Below are positions 23,552 to 37,622 of a stretch of 64,000 nucleotides of DNA, piece by piece. Origin of the DNA: Volutella citrinella (lineage: Eukaryota > Ascomycota > Sordariomycetes > Hypocreales > Nectriaceae); assembly GCA_034401135.1 (NCBI GenBank), contig JAWZSP010000007.1, positions 2,976,001 to 3,040,000 of the forward strand, written 5' to 3'. The notes under the pieces were generated by a model, which searched no databases, was not told where the DNA came from, and saw only the letters and a list, made by a program, of their open reading frames with translations. The position numbers and the translations under genes were made by a program. The first letter of the stretch is position 1. Each line of letters starts with the position of its first letter.

Positions 23552-24903
23552 TCACAAGATGAGCATCTTCAGGTTTCGCTGGATAATCATGTCCTGGACG
23601 GAACCCATGGTAATCTTGAGCAGGTTTGTGTCGGTGGCATTGGTGAAGTGTCCGTAGATCTCCTTCTCCGTGTTTCGGTTCAGAGCACGGAACTTGTCCA
23701 GGAAGTACTTGCTGGCAGCTTTCTCGTCGTCCTTGGGACCGTGATAGTCGGTGAAACCGTGGTCGGTGATTGGGCTCTTGGGAAGCTTCTCCTTGAACAG
23801 GTCCATCTTGTTCAGGAACAGGATGAGGGCTGACTTGACGAACCAATGTGAGTTGGCGATGGATTCCCACAGCATGAGGGCCTCATTCATTTGGTTCTTG
23901 TGGGGATCAAGTCAGCTGCTGTATCAAATGCATCGAACGAAGCAGTACTTACACCATCCTTGTCTTCCACCAAGCATTGGTCATACCCGCTGATGGCCAC
24001 CAGGAAAAGAAGACAGTTCACATTCTCGAAGCAGTGAATCCATTTCTTTCGTTCTGATCTCTGGCCACCCACATCGAACATACGATAGGTAAGCTGGCCA
24101 AGATCAAAGATCGTTTCGGTAATACCGGTTGTTCGTAGTCGGGACCGGAGAAGGTCCTGGTCGTTGGGTACGTAGTCCTCGGCCCAAAGTCGGTCGACAT
24201 CTTCGACAAAACTGTTTCAAAGAAAAAAGAAACCCCCAGTCAGATTAGAGTCGCGGCGGACATTGAGGATCAAGACTTACTAGCTCAGATTGTCGTGCAG
24301 AGCGAATTCATTGCCCTTGCTGATAGCGGCCTTGACGCCACCATCTAGCCAGAGCGTTTTGACGGGCTCCAGGTAGTCGGCGGGGAGACGGTCGTGGGGG
24401 CTGATTTCGAGCTCGACAAGCACTTGAGCCATGTGTTTCTGAGACAGGGTCAGCCAAAATTGCACCTTGAAAAAAGTCTCACAAGTTTGCGAAATTCGTG
24501 GTTTGGCCACAGCCAAGCACAGCTGAACTGGCGAACGCGCGTACCTCGTTATCGGGATTCTCGAAGCCGATGCTGTACTCCTCCATGGCCTCAAATATCA
24601 CCTTGAAGGACTGGATAATGTTATTGAAAATGACAGGCTTCCACTCGAGCTTTTCGTTTTTGCTGAAGCCTTGGGAGTAGATGAGCTTCATCTGCTTGAG
24701 GACGGTAGACTTTCCCGACTCTCCGGCACCTACAGAGCGATGTCATGTTAAAAAATTGCCGACCACATGGGAGCCTGCTACCTACCCAGAAGCAATAGCT
24801 TAACTTCCTTATCTAGGCGCTTCTCATCTTGGCGAATCTGTCGGTCGATGTCTCGTGAGCGAGCGGCGCCGCGATCGCCCTTGTCTCGGCTTCCGAAACA
24901 CAT
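23552..24903 (-). CDS. gna-2: Heterotrimeric G-protein alpha subunit, fungal group II (GanA/GNA-2/MagC type)
   Basis: This is a GTP-binding switch that couples plasma-membrane receptors to cAMP/MAPK signalling. Five exons: 24903-24786, 24729-24545, 24438-24281, 24211-23953 and 23896-23552, giving 354 residues, standard for G-alpha. All nucleotide-binding motifs are intact: GAGESGKST (P-loop, about residue 40), the switch I arginine in [22 protein letters not shown] (switch II), FLNKMD (NKxD) and TNATDT (TCAT-like). The N-terminus MCFGSR lacks the Gly2 needed for myristoylation but has Cys2 for palmitoylation, as in GanA/GNA-2. The C-terminus NLKMLIL lacks the pertussis-toxin cysteine found in group I. 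These two ends place it in group II rather than FadA/GNA-1 or GanB/GNA-3. Genetic roles of group II subunits are usually mild and partly redundant. Confidence 0.96.
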
Positions 24904-27900
24904 GGTCGGATGATTGGCCGCCAGAGCGGGCTTGGGTGGAAGCAGGGCGCGCGAGACAGGGTGCGAAGCTCCAAGTGGAAAAGGAGCGCTCAGCTTGATG
25001 GCCAAGCCCAATGTCCGCTTGACGTATGGCAGGTGTGCTCAGTTCGCGGGAGAGGCAGAGTAAATCTTTGGAGGTTGTCGGGGTCCTCGTCCGGGGCTCT
25101 TGTGGCAAGAAGCAGCGAGGGGGAAGGTCGCGGGATGAGTGGCGGGAGTTTGCCGAGGGGTGGCGACGGCTTGAGAGAGCGGATCGATGTCGACGGGTAG
25201 GGACGGCCGACTCGAGATTGGAGGCGAAGCAAAGGTTCGAAGTCGATGGCAGATTCTGTCGCACACGATGGATCCCTCGTAGGAAAATGCCAGTGTAGGT
25301 GCTCTAGCTGGGTATGAGACCCTTTATGGGATTCTCTATAATAGCGACGGGCGCCGCACCCACCATGCTTCGGCTGCAGGGGCTGCTCGCAGCGTTGGCG
25401 TGAGAGTGGAGTCGACGGCGGGCGAGGTAGAACCGTAGGGGCAACAAATTACGGGGCAGCAAGGAGGTGGACCTGGCCAAGCGTAGATGGCCCGGTGCTG
25501 CAGCCTGCTGGGCATCGGCGCACTGGTGCAGACCCAGCAGGTGGCCCGGGTGGTGAACAACCCGGGGCGTGAAGGGAGACAGGACTGGCGGGTACACGGC
25601 AGGTCCCCCAATTGCAGACCTGGAAGCCACGGGCAGGAAGGTACCTGCCGCAGTGAGGCCGTCTTCAGCGGCTTGAGCGGGTGGGCCAGGGCCTTGTATC
25701 ACATTTCCCCGGTGGTGGCTGCTCACTGTCCCAGAGTGCCTGATCGCCACCACGCCTACGCCTTTGGGCGCACAACACTCGCCGGCGTGCGCAGGCCTGG
25801 GGCCTCAGAATGGTGGGCTCGGGTTTGACCTCGTCAGAAGTCACAACCTTATCTCATTGCGACGGTGCATTACTGCCATATTTACTTAGCTGAAAATCCT
25901 CCTCCCGCCGCCGGTTGTGTTTGGGAGCGGGCAAGATGCGGTTCTCAGTCGCGATGGCGCCGCCCCTTAAAGGAAAGGCGACTTCGCGCGCTAGATCCAT
26001 GCTGGTGCATGCCGCTAAAAGGAACCTGGAAGCTGTCGGCGACGGGAGTCCTGCGGTTCACTGAACAGCATCCGCGGGTCAGGGTCAAGGCTCCCACTGT
26101 CCCACCCACCAAGCGGCAATGGAGGAGCTATGGACTCCTGGGAGCACGGGCTCTACCGCCTTCGGCATCACTGCCATGTGGCCTGGCAATGAACCAACAC
26201 GATGACTGGATGCATGACAGCTGGGGCTACGGGCTAGTAGCCTGTAGGCTTGCACTACAATGACTGCCTGCTGGGTGTTCGCTCAGCTCCCTTGCAACAA
26301 ATTTCGATGCTCGGTAATAGGCTGCTCCCGGATGCTCGCCGCGGGACGAGGGCCAGCCAGCGGGTACCTTGCGCATCACCATATTATACCATGCTGGCCG
26401 ACGGGAGGTCGCGACCTCGACCTGGTCGGAATCCTGTCTCGTCATCGCGGCAGCAATGTCGAAGGGGGCGCAGCGGGCCATGCAAGGCCACACGCCTGTG
26501 CGGTAATACAAGGGAGTGCTCGTATGTCCTCCATGGGGCCGGGTCTGGTGGGTGGTGGAGAAACAGCTCCCTGCAGTTGTGGAAGCTTCATCGCTAGACT
26601 AATCCGGCCCACGCCTTGGTGGGAAGCGGCGCACAACAGCCACAAGGAGCTAAGAGGCAGAAAGCTTCCACTGCCAAGTGCCAACTTTGTACGCAAGTCA
26701 TGGGGACCCCAAGGGCCTACGCCGCAAGTAGCAGTTGGTTAGGCCATCCACTCACTCGGGGTTGTCTTCACTTCCATCGGATTTTTTTATCACCAATCTT
26801 GCCGCTCTTGATTGTACAGTGCGCTGCTGCATAGAGTATGTGCAGGTAGCGGGCGGCCAGAGCAATGCAATTATGCAAAGAGCCCCAGTGTTTGGGGGAG
26901 CAGTTCATGTGAACTATGGATAGGCCCCCAAGGCCCCTTATCCGGATTCTGCTAAGATCGAACTGCTGTTGCAAACCCCGGACCACACACACTCGCCCAG
27001 TTGGAAGGAAGATCGGCCAAACAGGCCCAAATCGAACCCACTAGCGCAAGGGCCAAGTTGCGCAGTGGTGTACCGTATGCGCGCCTCACATTGCAATCCA
27101 TCCTGTGGGAATTACCTTCCCGGCTCTGGCAGGTTACAACACGCCTGGGACCTTGCCAGCCATCACCCTTTGCAAGGAGTTCACCGGCACCACTAGCAAC
27201 TACACGAACTTCCAGGCACTGCCATCGCGGTCCCACGCAGACCTGAGCTTGTTGATGCCAGGCTCGGGCGAAACCGCCCTGGGTGTCTGTATCTTCCAAG
27301 AACATCATGACTAGCCATCCCGCAGTAGCTGCCCTTTGGGTCCCCCTCAACCTGGTCAACACCCGTCGCCGCACACTGGCCTACCAGACTAAGCATCTGG
27401 TGGCCTAGCTAAGGGATGGCGCAGGGCCATTTTTCAACGCTTGTGACATGCCATTTTCTTACACCTGGAATCGGTGCAAAAGCCGGCGCCATGTGGACGG
27501 GTGTCGATCGCTACGCCTTATCCAGCAAAGCCGATGCCTTGACAGTCAACCCCGGGGAAACAACATCAACGTGCAAAACAATGAAGGCCGCCATGGGTCC
27601 GCGGCTTGGAGTTGGGGAACTTGGAGTTTGGTGTAATTTCCAAGCTACCATGCCTGGCAGCTAAACTGGTGTTGTCGTGCCTTGCCATGTCTGCAATCGG
27701 TTCATCAGGGGCTAAGAAGTCGCCCAATCCAGGGTTAGATGTTAGCCCTGCCCCAAATACAACAACGGGGGCGGCGGCGACCAGGGGAAACCGGACAATT
27801 TCGAGTGCGGAACTGCGGATTGGCGGCGCAGCTGCTTGCTTCTTCCCAGCGAAACCTACTGGCCTTCCTTGTTGGTAGAGTTGATGCTCGTCTGCCTACC

Positions 27901-30616
27901 AGGCGTCATGAATTGCGAACTTGCATTGATAGATCGATAGAGTCGGAAGGGCCAGATAACGCCGGTATCCGAACAGGCGTCACTGTGTGTACGCGTCCGC
28001 AAACCATCAGAGAGAATTACCCTTGCATCTTCCATCTCGATCCCCACAAGCTCTGGTTAAACACTCCACAGTCTTGGAAGCGAAGTGGCATTGTTTCCAT
28101 TCGCCCACTTGTTGTGGAAATACTGCTGTAACATCCAGGACTGGGGTAATTATAGGCGCCTCGCAGGTGCCCGAGTTTCAAGTGCAGGTGCTGGCGGGTC
28201 CGACAGGCACTGGGTCCACCCAAGACCTTGCCTAACGAATCCTTCACCTGCGGGGGGGAAGGCGATAACAAAAGGGCGACGGAGGGACAATTACATTACC
28301 CACAGCAACGGGAGGGCAACAACATCGTTCGTTTAAGTCAAAGCCGGCGCATCTGGCCAGCATTTTTTTGAATCCCGCGTTTATCGAGGGGTCTGCCTAG
28401 CTGCCACTTTCCAAGGAAGCGCATGTGTTGGGCAGGCTGTATCAGCCGGGCCACGCCATCTTTTTGTTTTCTCTGTCCTCGCAGCCCCTGACTTTGGCTG
28501 GGTTCTGGGGAGCCTCGGGCCAGTATGAGCGACTCCGAGCGAGACACGCCCAGGTCATCACATCACATTAATTTCAGCCTTCCAGTGGCCTGGGGGCCGG
28601 GACGAACTGAGAAAAGCAAATTGAACAGGTAGACCACGTTGTTGGCCCGCTTTGCCGCCACGGGTTTGAACTGTAGCCCTGGAGGTCGAAGAAACGTTTT
28701 TGTCGCGAGAGGGCCTGCTAATTAGTGGGACATCTGAGGCAAGTCAACGAAAGAATCTTACCATTGTGGACGGCTGTGTGGTACTTTGGATGGGGCTTCG
28801 GGTTGAATGGCGGAGACTGCAAAATGGAAATGGGGATGAAGGGCGTTGGGCGGTGCTAGTAAGGGGGACTGCTCCCAGGCCAGGGCTCCTCCTCGGCTAG
28901 TTGGACGCTGTTCGACCCCCACCTACTCCCTCTGTGTTGCCTGCCCTATCATGCTGAGCGCGTCCAGGTTTTTGCCCCGTTGCAGTCGCCTAAGGACTGA
29001 CGAGAACCTCGCATCCCAGTTGGTTCCAGTGGCGACAAGGATCGGGGGTTGGGTCCGGGCAAGGCCAAGCCGACTACGTAATCGGGCCTGGGCGGATTCA
29101 GCAAAATGTGAAGCTCAGGAACCGAGATGGAGCTGCAACAACAACAGAAGGCCCAAGGCTGTTCAAGTGCACAAATGGACAGTGATCCTTACCGATTCGC
29201 CCAAGAGGGAAGAATTTCCGGAGGATTTCGGCCCTTGAGAGGGAGGAACGGCGAATGGACAGGAGGCTAATCAATAAAGCAGAATCAGATCCAGCCAGGG
29301 CGACCATAGCCTTCATGAACGGGACCTGTTCAAGAGAACGGAATGCCAATTGGCCGAACGGCCACCTGGACGAATGGGAATCTGTTGTTTTCTCAATACC
29401 GAATCGTGTGTGAAATACTACTACTGTAATTACATCCATCCCCCACGAGCTACTGTGTCGTGATATAGTCTGGCTCAAGATCCTGGGTGTGCCACAAATC
29501 ATGTTGTTTGGAATCTATCCAGCCAAAGCCAAATAGGTTGCAGCGGCGTGCAAGCGGTGGATCGTCGCACTTGAGGGACCAGCTTACTTCACGAGGTTCT
29601 TGAGGATGGCCGGCATAACATGCACTCAAGATCGTGTCATACCGGGACGCATTGCATATGCAAGAAATCTGATGACAACTACCTGGAACATTTTGACCGC
29701 TTCTCCATAACGCGGGTAATTTGTTCTGTTTGGTACTAGTTTGGGGGCTAGTAGTAGCTGCTCTGCTCCATGCTCTCTTTCTGCACCGAGTGACCTATCG
29801 TCATCTCAGGATCATTCGTGACATGCGCCGGGACATATTTGGACGGCCTACTTCAAGTACTACGTAAGACGTGAATCGGCTCGTGCGTTGAGCCGAGCAA
29901 TGGCAACTCGCATGACTGAGGGCTTTCGGGCGTTTGAGCTTGACCACGTAGGCCTAGCCCACGGATGCGTGAGGGCACTTGCCGCATGTCACCTCTCGAC
30001 AGTGCTCTACCGCTTTTCTGACGTCTGCGCTTGCTACTATCGAAACATTCCACCACCCCACCACGCCTGTACTTTGCTGTGCTGGTGACGGCATCCCGCT
30101 GGGATCACCTATTCAAGCCTCTTGGCCCGTAATTATTAGACGACCATCCCCAATCGCTGTCGTCCAGCAAGTCCCAATTGATCCGTGTCCGCCCAGGTCC
30201 GTCCAGGTCACCCTCCACTCGGTGAGGGCGGAGTACGCGCCGGGGCCAGCTCTGGATCGGATGGAACCATCGCTGCCCAACGACAACAATCAATGCAGGA
30301 CAAGCTCCCAGGACGATGCGTAGCTGCAGCCGCAGCAACAGCAAGGCCAGCAGTGCTGTTCCGCTGGGCACAGGTAACAGCTGCCGCTGGCCGCCGGCGG
30401 TGGAAAATTTTCCAAATTTTCCAAGGAAGCTTCCCCCTCACCCCACTATCCCGCGTCGCCCGCGAGCCTAATAAAAGAGGGCGTCCTCCACCTCTGCCAG
30501 CACCGCCGCCTTCTCTGCTCGTTGGACTCGTTGCGTCGCCTCGCCTTCGTCTTCGTTCTCGTCACTTTCATACACACATACCTGCATCCCTGCGCCCCGT
30601 CGCTACATCTGCCAGA
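24904..30616. other. Divergent intergenic region, G-alpha / spermidine synthase (5.7 kb)
   Basis: The longest divergent spacer in the window. No conserved protein, tRNA or mobile element was recognised, and open frames up to 160 codons look random. The right 250 bp carries palindromic promoter-like elements and a TATA-like AATAAAAG (about 30470) before spermidine synthase. Confidence 0.55.
30391..30422. promoter_or_regulatory. Paired palindromes upstream of spermidine synthase
   Basis: CCGCCGGCGG (30391-30400, a perfect palindrome) is followed one base later by GGAAAATTTTCC (30402-30413, a perfect palindrome) and a repeated half AAATTTTCC (30414-30422). It lies about 200 bp upstream of the spermidine synthase ATG. 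The symmetry suggests a dimeric transcription-factor site; the factor is unknown. Confidence 0.4.
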
Positions 30617-32145
<1,529 letters not shown>

Positions 32146-32830
32146 GCGAAGCCACGGTCTGCAAAGTTTGGATCACGCAACGAATTGGTTTAATTTTTTA
32201 TTGAAATCACGAATCAACGAGGCCATAGCGGTCATATGATGGATGACCTGGGGCGCATGGAGAGGGTAAAATGAATAAAATATTACGCTTCACTCATTGT
32301 AAACCCATCGCCAGGAAAACCGTTGATTAGACGATCATGACTACCCTAGACAGCCATGACAACCGGGCATGTCAACCCTTTCACGGATAAGATTCCTAAC
32401 CGCTTCAACGGGAGTCACGGGCTAGATCCTGCATTCCCTTTTTACTTTGTTCTTTTACCTTGATGCCAGCCTGCGAACGCCCCGTAGGACATGAGCTAGG
32501 CCAGTTTCATACCCGGTTCAAACGCCCTCTGTTAGGTGTTTTCAAACAGCCTGGTAGGAGATCACACGGATCGAGGCCATAACCTCTCATGTGTCATAGA
32601 TACACAAGTATACGATCACAAGCCACACACTGCATTCATTCACAATCACATCGTAGGTCTCAGTTCGGTCGTTCCGAGGGTTCTTGGGGTGCCAGTGACC
32701 GACGGACTGCCCTTCGAAGTGCCCAGCAACAAGAACGTTGTTTGGTTCGAACTTTAGGTAAAACAATGAGTGTATTTCAGACGGAAGATCCGTGATTATT
32801 GGAATATGTAGTGTAAATCCTAGTGATCCC
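32146..32830. other. Convergent intergenic region, SPE3 / DUG1
   Basis: 685 bp holding the two facing 3' UTRs. An A/T-rich stretch with AATAAAATATTA lies at about 32273-32285, a plausible polyadenylation region for spermidine synthase. Nothing else was seen. Confidence 0.6.
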
Positions 32831-34313
32831 TCAGTTCTGGGGTTCCTCAGCCACATAGTGTAGGTAAGCTCCCAGCAGCTTGATTCCCTCAATGTAGTTT
32901 CGCTTGTCCAGCTTCTCGTTGATAGAGTGGGCGCCGTCGGTGGAGCTTCCCATGGGCAGCAATAGCACGTTCTTGCCGGTGGCTTCCTCAAAGGTCAGAG
33001 TAACGGGAATGCTAACCAATCTAATTAGCATCTTCTCATCATTCAGGGCCACGGGTAATTTACCTTCCGCCTTCTCGCGTGTAGTCGGGCTCAACACCCC
33101 AGACTCGCTCAACGGCCTTGGCCGCAGCAGAGAAATTCCAGTGCTTGGGCGATGCGACCCACCACTTGCCAGTGTGCTGTGCGTAAACCTTCATGGTATT
33201 CTTGCTCTTCAGCTTGGCAAACTGTTCCTCAACAAACTTGTAAACACACTCGTTGGTGGTGTCAATGTCCATGTCAGGCACAGTTCGGATGGAGAACTTT
33301 CCAATGACCTTGGCGGGGATGACCGTCTTGGCTCCGGGAGCTGAGAAAGCACCCTCAACACCATGAAGTGATAGAGAAGGATATCGCCAGCGACGCATCA
33401 GGGTCTGTTTCTTGTCATCGAAGATGGTTGTCTTGGAGCCAAGGGACTCGTAGATGTCGTCCATGGTGAAGGCAATGCCGTCATAGAGGCCCTCTTCGTG
33501 AGCGGTGACCTGGGCCACCTGTTCCATGATGCCTGGAATCTGGATGTTGCCATCCGTGTCGACGAGAGAACCCATCAGTCGGACCAAGTCAGTCATGGGC
33601 TCTTGAGCGGTGCCGCCGAAGACGCCACTGTGAAGATCGGCGCCAGGACCGGACACTTCGATCGAGTAGTAGTTGCAACCACGGAGGCCGTATGTCAAGC
33701 AAGGCTTCTCGGTACCAAGCCAGTAGTTGTCGGAAATGCAAACAGCTTCGGCATCTGCAAAGTAGTTCTTGGCTTCGGCCTTGATGAGGTCGTCCAGACC
33801 CTCGGATCCGTACTCCTCCATGCCCTCGAAACACATAAGAAGGTTGACGGGGAAGTCGATGCCGGCCTTCTGGTGAGCCTCGATAGCATTCAGCCAGCCA
33901 AGCACAGGGCCCTTGTCATCTGTGGAACCTCGTCCGAACATACGGCCCTTCTCGTCGACGGTGAGATCGAAGGGTTCGGTGGCCCAGCCATCGCTCTTCT
34001 CGGCGGGCTGGACATCGTAGTGGCCGTAGACGAGAATGGTGCGCTTGCTCTTGTCGCTGCCGTACCGAGCAAGAACAACGGGAGGTAGCTCCAAGTATTC
34101 CTTGCCGGGCTGCTTGCCCAGAGGTCGAAGCTCAACGGAAGCACCGAGCTTCTTCAGCTCCTCGCCGAGGAACTCTCCCATGCGCACAACATCGGGGCGG
34201 CGGGCATCCTCAGCGGAGATAGAGGGAATGGCGACGGCCTGGCGCAGGCGCTCAATGAAGTCATCAGCAGAGCTGTCGACCTGCTTGAAGAAGCCGTCGA
34301 GCTGGGGAGCCAT
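32831..34313 (-). CDS. dug1: Cys-Gly metallodipeptidase, M20 family (Dug1/CNDP-like)
   Basis: This M20A di-zinc/manganese dipeptidase cleaves Cys-Gly, the last step of glutathione breakdown in fungi. Two exons, 34313-33064 and 33011-32831, give 476 residues from [11 protein letters not shown], close to the usual Dug1 length. The intron is 52 nt, and splicing restores [12 protein letters not shown]. Metal ligands and the catalytic base are visible: YGHYDVQP (His), [10 protein letters not shown] (bridging Asp), [11 protein letters not shown] (Glu pair) and [12 protein letters not shown] near the C-terminus. [14 protein letters not shown] is the dimerisation/lid region. The ATG at 34313 has A at -3 and G at +4. 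A longer in-frame start at 34478 adds 55 residues resembling a mitochondrial presequence; I annotate the short form as default. Its stop faces spermidine synthase 685 bp away. Confidence 0.94.
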
Positions 34314-34478
34314 CTTTTTTGCTTGGTGCAGGCGGATCGAGTCTGTCAGGTATGAACGGGCGAAGGAAGGCCGTGGCGGGTTGAGGCGGATTCTCGGTGG
34401 TAATAAGGGTCGTTTGAAAAGTGGTATTGTTCGAGGGCAACAGACAGCTGCCCTGTTGAGGAAGAAGGTGCGGGGCAT
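34314..34478 (-). CDS. Possible N-terminal extension of DUG1 (mitochondrial-type presequence)
   Basis: The reading frame is open upstream of the DUG1 start to an ATG at 34478-34476, with context ACC-ATG. The 55 added residues contain about 10 Arg/Lys and no Asp/Glu before residue 40. They begin MPRTFFLNRAAVCC and end with SFARSYLTDSIRLHQAKK. RSYL resembles an R-3 matrix-protease cleavage site. This could be a second, mitochondrial isoform made from an upstream start, or simply open 5' UTR. Confidence 0.4.
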
Positions 34479-34875
34479 GGTGCCGGACCTGCTTTATCGG
34501 GTGGACGAGTGAGGTAACGCAGCTCGCGACTCACCTCATGGCGGGGCAGCTACGTAACGAGCTGGTGGCGGGTGGCTCTCACCTACAGCAGGAGAAACGC
34601 AGTGGGTGGGCAGCAGGTGGCACGCAGACCGGCTCAGCGCAACAAGCAGATGTCAGCCTACCACCAGTGAGCCTGTGAAACCGAGCTAGCTGTATCTAGT
34701 ACCAAGCGGCTCTCAAGTTTGCCAGCTTTCGGTGCAGTGCGTCGAGCAACGCAGTCATGCAGCAAGCAACACAAGGTGTACCAAATGGGAGAGAACTTTT
34801 TCGATATTAGTCAGTGGGAGCCACAATCAGCCAACCACCGCCCGGTTCTTCGGGATCCCGGCAGCCTGTCAGGGA

Positions 34876-35000
34876 CCTTTGAATTTCTTAAAGGATGTCA
34901 AATTCTATATTCCATGAAATTTTTTATCATATTTCAAATCCGTAGTTTTAATTGATAATGTACGTTTAAACTAATTTGTTATTGAATTCTTATGTAAAGC
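34876..35000. other. AT-rich island
   Basis: About 125 bp of mostly A and T (homopolymer T and A runs, ATATT, TTTAAA) inside GC-rich DNA. It has no coding signal. Origin unknown: it could be a relic of a mutated repeat, an organellar fragment, or a replication or nucleosome-free element. Confidence 0.5.
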
Positions 35001-37267
35001 TCAGCTCGTGATGTAGTCAACTACAAAACCCTTTAAGTCGATACCTCCCTATTTGAATACCACCTTCAATCCTGGTCACGGGCATGAGCCTCACGTCGGG
35101 CAAAGACAGCAGTCGCTCCGAGCATTTGGTCAGCGTGGCAAGCCAGTTGGGAAATGATTCAACAGCCTACAGGTGCGTGTCTCTGTCAAGAGTACCAGTA
35201 TTCGGTCGAACAGCAGCACGGCCCACTCATTGACCACCCTGATCCCTGGGCCTGCAAGTCGTGTGTCTCGTCCTTGAGCAACGAAGAACGCGGCGTAACC
35301 ACTCTCTGACAAAAACTAGTGGCGGCGCTGGTATTGGATTGGACGGACGTGGTCATTACGGATAGACGCCGTAGCTCATTATGATTGCCGCGTCGTGAAG
35401 GCCATCAGGCTGCTGCTTGAGGCAGACAGGCAGCAGGTAGGCATACGCATCAAATGTACTGCTAGTAGTAATGAGCAGGCCGCCAGGCAGGCCTGTTAGG
35501 CAGAACGCCCTTCGGCAACCTGAGACGAGGCGAATGGAACTCTGGTGAGCAAACGCCGCAGCCGGGAGCTTGGCAGTACAGAACAGCTCGCCTGGGCTCT
35601 GCACAGTACGCATTTGGCGCTGGACAGTGAGGAGTCGATTGTTACGTTCGTAACGCATCGCTTCGACAGCGTTCGTTTTGACTCAGGCCAATATTGGGTC
35701 GGCTACCCGAAACTTCGTCAGGTGAAGACAGAAAAACACAATCCAAATATCGACCTGCTGGCGCGCAAGGTCCCACCGACCTCTCTCTTCGAACTGTGTT
35801 TCAATCCCTGGAGCTCACCGATCAGGATCATTCGCTGCTGTACTAAATTGTAATAGTACATTGGTCGCCCGACCACGGCGTACCCTAGCAACCTAGGCGC
35901 GAGACTGAAGGCGTGACCAGAAGTCTGTGACCTCCGAACATGGATCTGTGTGGATAGCGGCATCAGATCGGTGAGGCGAGTCGCGGATAGGTCAAACGCT
36001 TGGTTAAGGTACCTCACATGTTGACCTCGAGTCTGGTAGAATCGCAGCGCTGATGCAAGCCACCTGCTTATTGTGTGATTGGTACTTACCTACAGTGGGT
36101 ACCGGCCCCTCCTCCCCAGGCCCGGCTGCTTGGCCGCCACGCTCCGTAATCCAGTTCACCCTCTCTCCCTCCGCACCGATCCACCCACTGGGCTGGCGCG
36201 TCCGGCAGGGGCCTTGGAGGAGCCTCTCTGCCTGGGCATGCTGCTGTTGGTTGTGCACATGCAGCAATGGCCACCTTGCGAGACGATGACGGGAGGCGAA
36301 GGAAGAAGCTTGCTTCGTTTGTCTAATGGAAAAAGGCTATCCGACCTGTGCTGCAGAGCCCTCTTCCGCGGCCCCCGGCTGCCTAACCAAAGTCAAGGTC
36401 GGTCTGGCCCATCAGCACGAGGCAAAAGGTAAGGCAAAGCAGGATGGCAGGTAAAAGGTCCAGGACCTAGCAGAGTGCAAACGCCACCGACGAGATCACC
36501 TTGGAAGTTACATGCCCAGAGCCGGTGCGCCCAGTACCCGCCCAGTCAGCAGCTCCCAGCGAGGCCTCAGGGCGGCGAGTTAAGGCGGCGGCGGGAGGAC
36601 GGACAGCCGCCGGCGTACCAGGCAGAGGTGGTGACACGAGGCCGCGCACGACTCGACGCCTTCTTACCACGAGCGACCGAAGCTGCTAGTTGTACCCAGG
36701 ACTGCGACCGTGCACTGTACCATGTGAGAATGAGGCCCAGCTCCCAAACAACAAGTATCCCATACCGCCGGTGGCCCGGCAAGTACAATCATGCAGCGAT
36801 CAATGAGCTCCGACAAACAAGAGGTCAGGGCAGCCCTTGACCTGCAGGCAGACACTGTGCTTGTGTGTCCCATTGGATGGGTGGGGACCCATCGATGTAA
36901 TGGAACTCACTGCGAGCACCGCCGGGGCAGTCCTCCAACTGCAAGCAAGTGCCGAGGCGGCTGAGCTGCCTGAGGCGGAATTTCCCCTGCTGGAAGCCTG
37001 AACCACGCTGAACAGCCCGCTGGGGAGCCGCTGAGCGGACATGTCCCAGACTCCCAGTCGAGGTCAGCTGGGCGCCCAGGTTCCCCACCCACAGAGCACT
37101 TCCCCGCCTGAAAGCTGACTCGCACTGTATGGCGTACCGTGGCCCACTGGTGGTTTACCCTTTCCGTCCATTCGCTGCTCTCCTCCATGGCTTCTGGTCA
37201 CGGTACCTCGCCAGCCTATCCGTCACGGCCGTCGCTTCTGGGTGTCCGCCCCATCCATTCACACGCC

Positions 37268-37420
37268 CGCCCGGCAGGTCGCAGAGCTTCTTCTCTTGTT
37301 CACCCACCGCCCTCCATCTCCCTCTCACCTTCATCATCCCACCATCTCCTCCTTCTTATTCTACTTCTCCCCCCTCCCTCCAATCCCCCCAATCCTCCCT
37401 TTATCCTTGCCTCTCTCGCA
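37268..37420 (+). promoter_or_regulatory. Pyrimidine-rich promoter tract of NBR1
   Basis: A long C/T-rich stretch (many CCCTCC, CTCCTT and CCATCC units) begins about 355 bp upstream of the NBR1 ATG. CT tracts just before transcription starts are known in filamentous ascomycete promoters. Confidence 0.5.
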
Positions 37421-37622
37421 CCTCGCCCATCACGACATCTTTGACGGCCGACAGGCCTCCAGTACCCGCTCATCGCTTATCTCGGCCCCGATAACAGCAT
37501 CGTCGTCACCGCTCTAGGCAGGTCAGGCTCCACCGTCCGCCGTCATCTCACTCCGTCCTGGATTGAGAGCTTCGCCAGATTCTCTTCTAACACTGCTGCA
37601 GATTTATCAGCATTTCATCAAA

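Larger units (their letters stand above)
34479..37622. other. Divergent intergenic region, DUG1 / NBR1 (3.1 kb)
   Basis: No supported gene. An AT-rich island (about 34876-35000) stands out from the GC-rich surroundings. The right end (about 37268-37420) is a long pyrimidine-rich promoter tract. Just before the NBR1 ATG, CTAACACTGCTGCAG (37587-37601) has the form of a branch point plus acceptor, so a 5'-UTR intron is likely. Confidence 0.55.

Noticed and set aside
27105..27314. Short frame resembling a small secreted protein
   Set aside because: Starts at a non-initiating position, lacks a signal peptide and has no cysteine pattern.
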